Origin: Betaproteobacteria bacterium
GTDB lineage: Bacteria > Pseudomonadota > Gammaproteobacteria > Burkholderiales > Burkholderiaceae_C
Reading direction: 5' to 3'
NCBI GenBank assembly: GCA_025358155.1
Contig: JANYKR010000151.1
Span: forward strand, 1 to 64,000
DNA length: 64,000 nucleotides
Shown: positions 63,202 through 64,000 of the stretch, in pieces
How positions within the stretch are numbered: the stretch's first letter is position 1
Layout: the number at the start of each line of letters is the position of its first letter
Made by a program: the position numbers and the translations under genes
The notes under the pieces: generated by a model
The model's database searches: none
What the model was told of the DNA's origin: nothing
The model's input: only the letters and a program-made list of their open reading frames with translations

Positions 63202-64000
63202 TCAGCGCTTGAGCGCCGGAGCCGCAGGTGCTGCCGCACCACCAATGCCACCGGTGCCGCGCATGGCCTTGAAGAATTCACTGCTGGGGTCGACCACCAT
63301 CACGTCGCTCTTGCTGCGAAAACTGGCGCGATAGGCCTCCAGGCTGCGGTAGAACTGGGCAAAAGCCGGGTCACGGCCGAAGGCATCGGCATACAGCGCA
63401 GAAGCCTTGGCGTCGCCTTCACCCTTGAGCTTTTGCGCATCGCGGTAGGCCTCGGCGATGATCACCTCACGCTGCTTGTCGGCGTCAGCGCGGATCTTCT
63501 CGCCCTCGGCCGAGCCCTGCGAGCGCAGCTCGTTGGCCACCTGTTTACGCTCGGACTCCATGCGGCGGTAGACCGAATCGGTGATGTCGGCGACAAAGTC
63601 AACCCGCTTGATGCGCACATCGACAATCTCGATACCAAAAGCCTTGGCCTCGTCGTTGAGCCGGGCGCGTACATCGTTCATCACCTTGTCACGCTCGGCG
63701 GCGAGCACACCGCGCACCGTGCGTTTGGTGATTTCTTCATTGAAGGCGGCTTGCACCACCGGGCTCAAGCGGCTCTCGAGGTTGCGCAAATCGGTGCCGT
63801 TGTTGCGGATGAACTGGCGCGGCTCGGAGATGCGCCATTTCACCAGCCAGTCGATCACCAGACTCTTTTTCTCGGCGGTGAAGATGGGGCGGGTCTCGGG
63901 GCTGTCGAGCGTCTGCACCCGCTTGTCCAGAAACACGACGTTCTGGAACGGCGGCGGCAGCTTGAACTTGAGGCCGGGCTCGTTGATCACTTCCTTGATC
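63202..64000 (-). CDS. hflC: HflC protease modulator, N-terminus outside window
   Basis: HflC with HflK forms the periplasm-facing SPFH complex around the FtsH protease and modulates it. The visible 266 residues lack only the N-terminal membrane anchor; the frame stays open through base 64000, so the track's GTG start at 63990 is internal. The SPFH domain is clear (VINEPGLKFKLPPPFQNVVFLDKRVQTLDSP, WRISEPRQFIRNNG), followed by the charged coiled coil (KQREVIIAEAYRDAQKLKGEGDA) and a Pro/Ala tail. hflK is expected beyond the right edge. Confidence 0.95.
   Translation of the reverse strand, partial: IKEVINEPGLKFKLPPPFQNVVFLDKRVQTLDSPETRPIFTAEKKSLVIDWLVKWRISEPRQFIRNNGTDLRNLESRLSPVVQAAFNEEITKRTVRGVLAAERDKVMNDVRARLNDEAKAFGIEIVDVRIKRVDFVADITDSVYRRMESERKQVANELRSQGSAEGEKIRADADKQREVIIAEAYRDAQKLKGEGDAKASALYADAFGRDPAFAQFYRSLEAYRASFRSKSDVMVVDPSSEFFKAMRGTGGIGGAAAPAAPALKR

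Overview
The window reads as chromosomal DNA of a betaproteobacterium of the order Burkholderiales, most likely near the Comamonadaceae/Rubrivivax-Leptothrix-Ideonella group. The evidence is gene order (rpsB-tsf-pyrH-frr-uppS-cdsA-dxr-rseP-bamA-skp-lpxD-fabZ-lpxA-lpxB-rnhB-trmH; rpsF-priB-rpsR-rplI-dnaB; hflC-DUF2065-hisZ-purA-hpt and tRNA-Leu-rnr), very GC-rich coding sequence with strong third-position GC, and many antisense shadow ORFs. I see no phage, insertion sequence, CRISPR array or rRNA. This placement is inferred from sequence and synteny only.

Bases 1-14391 are a signal-transduction region. It holds the end of a chemoreceptor, cheR-cheD-cheB, a second chemoreceptor with an unusual C-terminal Cache-like domain, and a membrane PAS-GGDEF-EAL protein with a PilJ-like sensor. 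Facing these is a 1544-residue hybrid histidine kinase with five PAS domains. Chemotaxis adaptation, cyclic-di-GMP turnover and phosphorelay are therefore side by side. Bases 14392-14748 are non-coding, with a perfect palindrome and a 55-bp direct repeat whose second copy covers the dnaB stop codon.

Bases 14749-23679 hold dnaB, rplI, rpsR, priB (no canonical start codon for a full-length product) and rpsF, then an ActP-like sodium:solute symporter with an EF-hand-like loop, ppsA, and divergently ppsR. Bases 23735-34200 look like accessory genes inserted between ppsR and trmH, which are often neighbours in relatives. They comprise a thiolase/acyl-CoA ligase/DctP/fused DctQM operon, a metal-uptake cluster (DUF2946-like protein, outer-membrane protein, ZnuA-like binding protein, ZnuB-like permease, no ATPase), and a short-chain dehydrogenase.

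Bases 34247-49803 are the envelope/translation supercluster, transcribed leftward from rpsB: ribosomal protein S2, EF-Ts, UMP kinase, ribosome recycling, isoprenoid and phospholipid precursors, site-2 protease, outer-membrane assembly, lipid A synthesis, RNase HII and an RNA methyltransferase. Many genes overlap or abut.

Bases 50026-55507 hold an amidase/FAD-oxidoreductase pair facing a TAXI-type TRAP transporter. Its permease gene carries two one-base homopolymer frameshifts and appears to lack its core. The window closes with the NAD(P)H-hydrate repair enzyme, rnr, tRNA-Leu(CAG) with a clear promoter and terminator, a phosphoribosyltransferase, purA, hisZ, a DUF2065 protein and hflC, which runs off the right edge.
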